Below are positions 13,021-13,623 of a stretch of DNA of 13,623 nucleotides, one piece after another. A program made the translations under genes and the position numbers. The stretch's first letter is position 1, and every line of letters starts with the position of its first letter. This stretch comes from an uncultured bacterium (GTDB lineage: Bacteria > Bacillota > Clostridia > Lachnospirales > Lachnospiraceae), in assembly GCA_945871045.1 (NCBI GenBank), contig CAMBUC010000028.1:1-13623 (forward strand). Reading direction: 5' to 3'. The notes below the pieces were generated by a model. That model was given only the letters and a program-made list of their open reading frames with translations, made no database searches and was not told the origin of the DNA.

Positions 13021-13623
13021 TTAGCAGCAGCCGCCTCTATGTCCATAAGCATCCATACAGTCATCTTCAGGATTCTTCATGCAAAGATGTACGGCAGCCT
13101 TTTTGAAAGTCATAGGTAATGCGAGAATGTTCGGATTTTCTCCTACAAATTTCTTCTTTGCATCTTCTAACGCTTCCTCATAAGTGGCTCTTGTCTTTAA
13201 TCCCATTCCTCTTGCATAGCCGGGCTCTTCAGCGCCTACGATATAAATTGCGCTTGTATTCATCTCTGCAATATGTCCGCAGGACATCATAGAGAAGCCA
13301 TGGAAGGGATGGAATGCATTTGTAAAACGGTACTTACGGATGTATTCTTCGTTGGTTGCAAAATATTCACCGTAACGGTTCATATCGGGAAGTGTATTCA
13401 TATGATCATGCTGGAACAGATCATATACTTCTCTCAAATACGGCCACAACTCGTCATGGAAATATCCATTACAGGTAGATGCGCAGATGATGACACAGTT
13501 ATCACTCATAATTCTCTTGAAACGCAGTACCTGTGCACTTAATGCCTGCATCATCATGATGGGGTTCGTACCCATGCCATCACCATAATGGAACTTCTGA
13601 GGCATACCAAATACTAATACATC
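13021..13623 (-). CDS. LarA-superfamily nickel-dependent racemase/epimerase-like protein, C-terminal part (partial)
   Basis: Only the last 200 residues are present; the gene continues beyond 13623. The order of segments matches the C-terminal domain of LarA: an opening strand DVLVFGMPQKFHYGDGMGTNP, a helix with MMMQALSAQVLRFKRIM, VIICASTCNGYFHDELW, AIYIVGAEEPGYARGMGLKTRATYEEALEDAKKK, and a final NILALPMTF strand. In LarA the corresponding text is of the NGGYPLDQN ... GGVIIMLAKSNDGHG ... T.DEALAKA ... VTVIPDG type. It is therefore a relative, not a classical lactate racemase. Insertions such as FHPFHGFSMMSCGHIAEMN are not known to me in LarA. The tail ends in GHRGGCC. The N-terminal lysine that holds the cofactor lies outside the window. 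larB and larC downstream support the assignment. The substrate is unknown. Confidence 0.75.
   Translation of the reverse strand, partial: DVLVFGMPQKFHYGDGMGTNPIMMMQALSAQVLRFKRIMSDNCVIICASTCNGYFHDELWPYLREVYDLFQHDHMNTLPDMNRYGEYFATNEEYIRKYRFTNAFHPFHGFSMMSCGHIAEMNTSAIYIVGAEEPGYARGMGLKTRATYEEALEDAKKKFVGENPNILALPMTFKKAAVHLCMKNPEDDCMDAYGHRGGCC

Overview
The window looks like chromosomal DNA from an anaerobic, probably motile Clostridia species, most likely Lachnospiraceae. The grounds are moderate GC, strong GGAGG-type ribosome binding sites, a VanR-like two-component regulator, a lipoprotein related to trigger factor, pta, c-di-GMP and chemotaxis proteins, and a nickel-pincer cofactor (lar) cluster. 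The taxon is inferred from protein style, not from a marker gene. Nearly everything is on the minus strand; the only clear plus-strand gene is an amidohydrolase at 1199-2020.

Layout. (1) 1-940: the N-terminus of a membrane protein, probably a sensor kinase, and its OmpR-family response regulator, joined by an ATGA overlap. (2) 941-1198: a divergent regulatory region with a promoter each way, a nested inverted repeat over the predicted start of the regulator transcript, and an OmpR-type direct repeat. (3) 1199-2020: an amidohydrolase. (4) 2021-2655: no intact gene. This stretch holds a decayed metallophosphoesterase bounded by a perfect 24-bp inverted repeat, plus the pta terminator. (5) 2656-4859: pta and a trigger-factor-like lipoprotein. 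(6) 4943-7905: a two-gene signalling unit, made of a PocR-domain protein with a kinase core lacking its phospho-histidine, and a degenerate-GGDEF/intact-EAL protein. (7) 8027-10130: larC and larB, overlapping. (8) 10247-13623: a TSUP-family permease, a soluble chemoreceptor fused to a substrate-binding-protein-like domain, and the C-terminal part of a divergent LarA-family protein.

The most unusual part is 8027-13623. A LarA-superfamily enzyme unlike classical lactate racemase, a cytosolic chemoreceptor carrying an SsuA/NMT1-like ligand domain, and a TauE/SafE permease lie in one apparent operon. The genes for the LarA cofactor (larB, larC) follow after a strong hairpin terminator. I infer a module that senses, moves and epimerises a small organic acid, possibly a sulfonate-like anion. 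The substrate cannot be read from the sequence. No rRNA, tRNA, CRISPR array, insertion sequence or phage gene was recognised.
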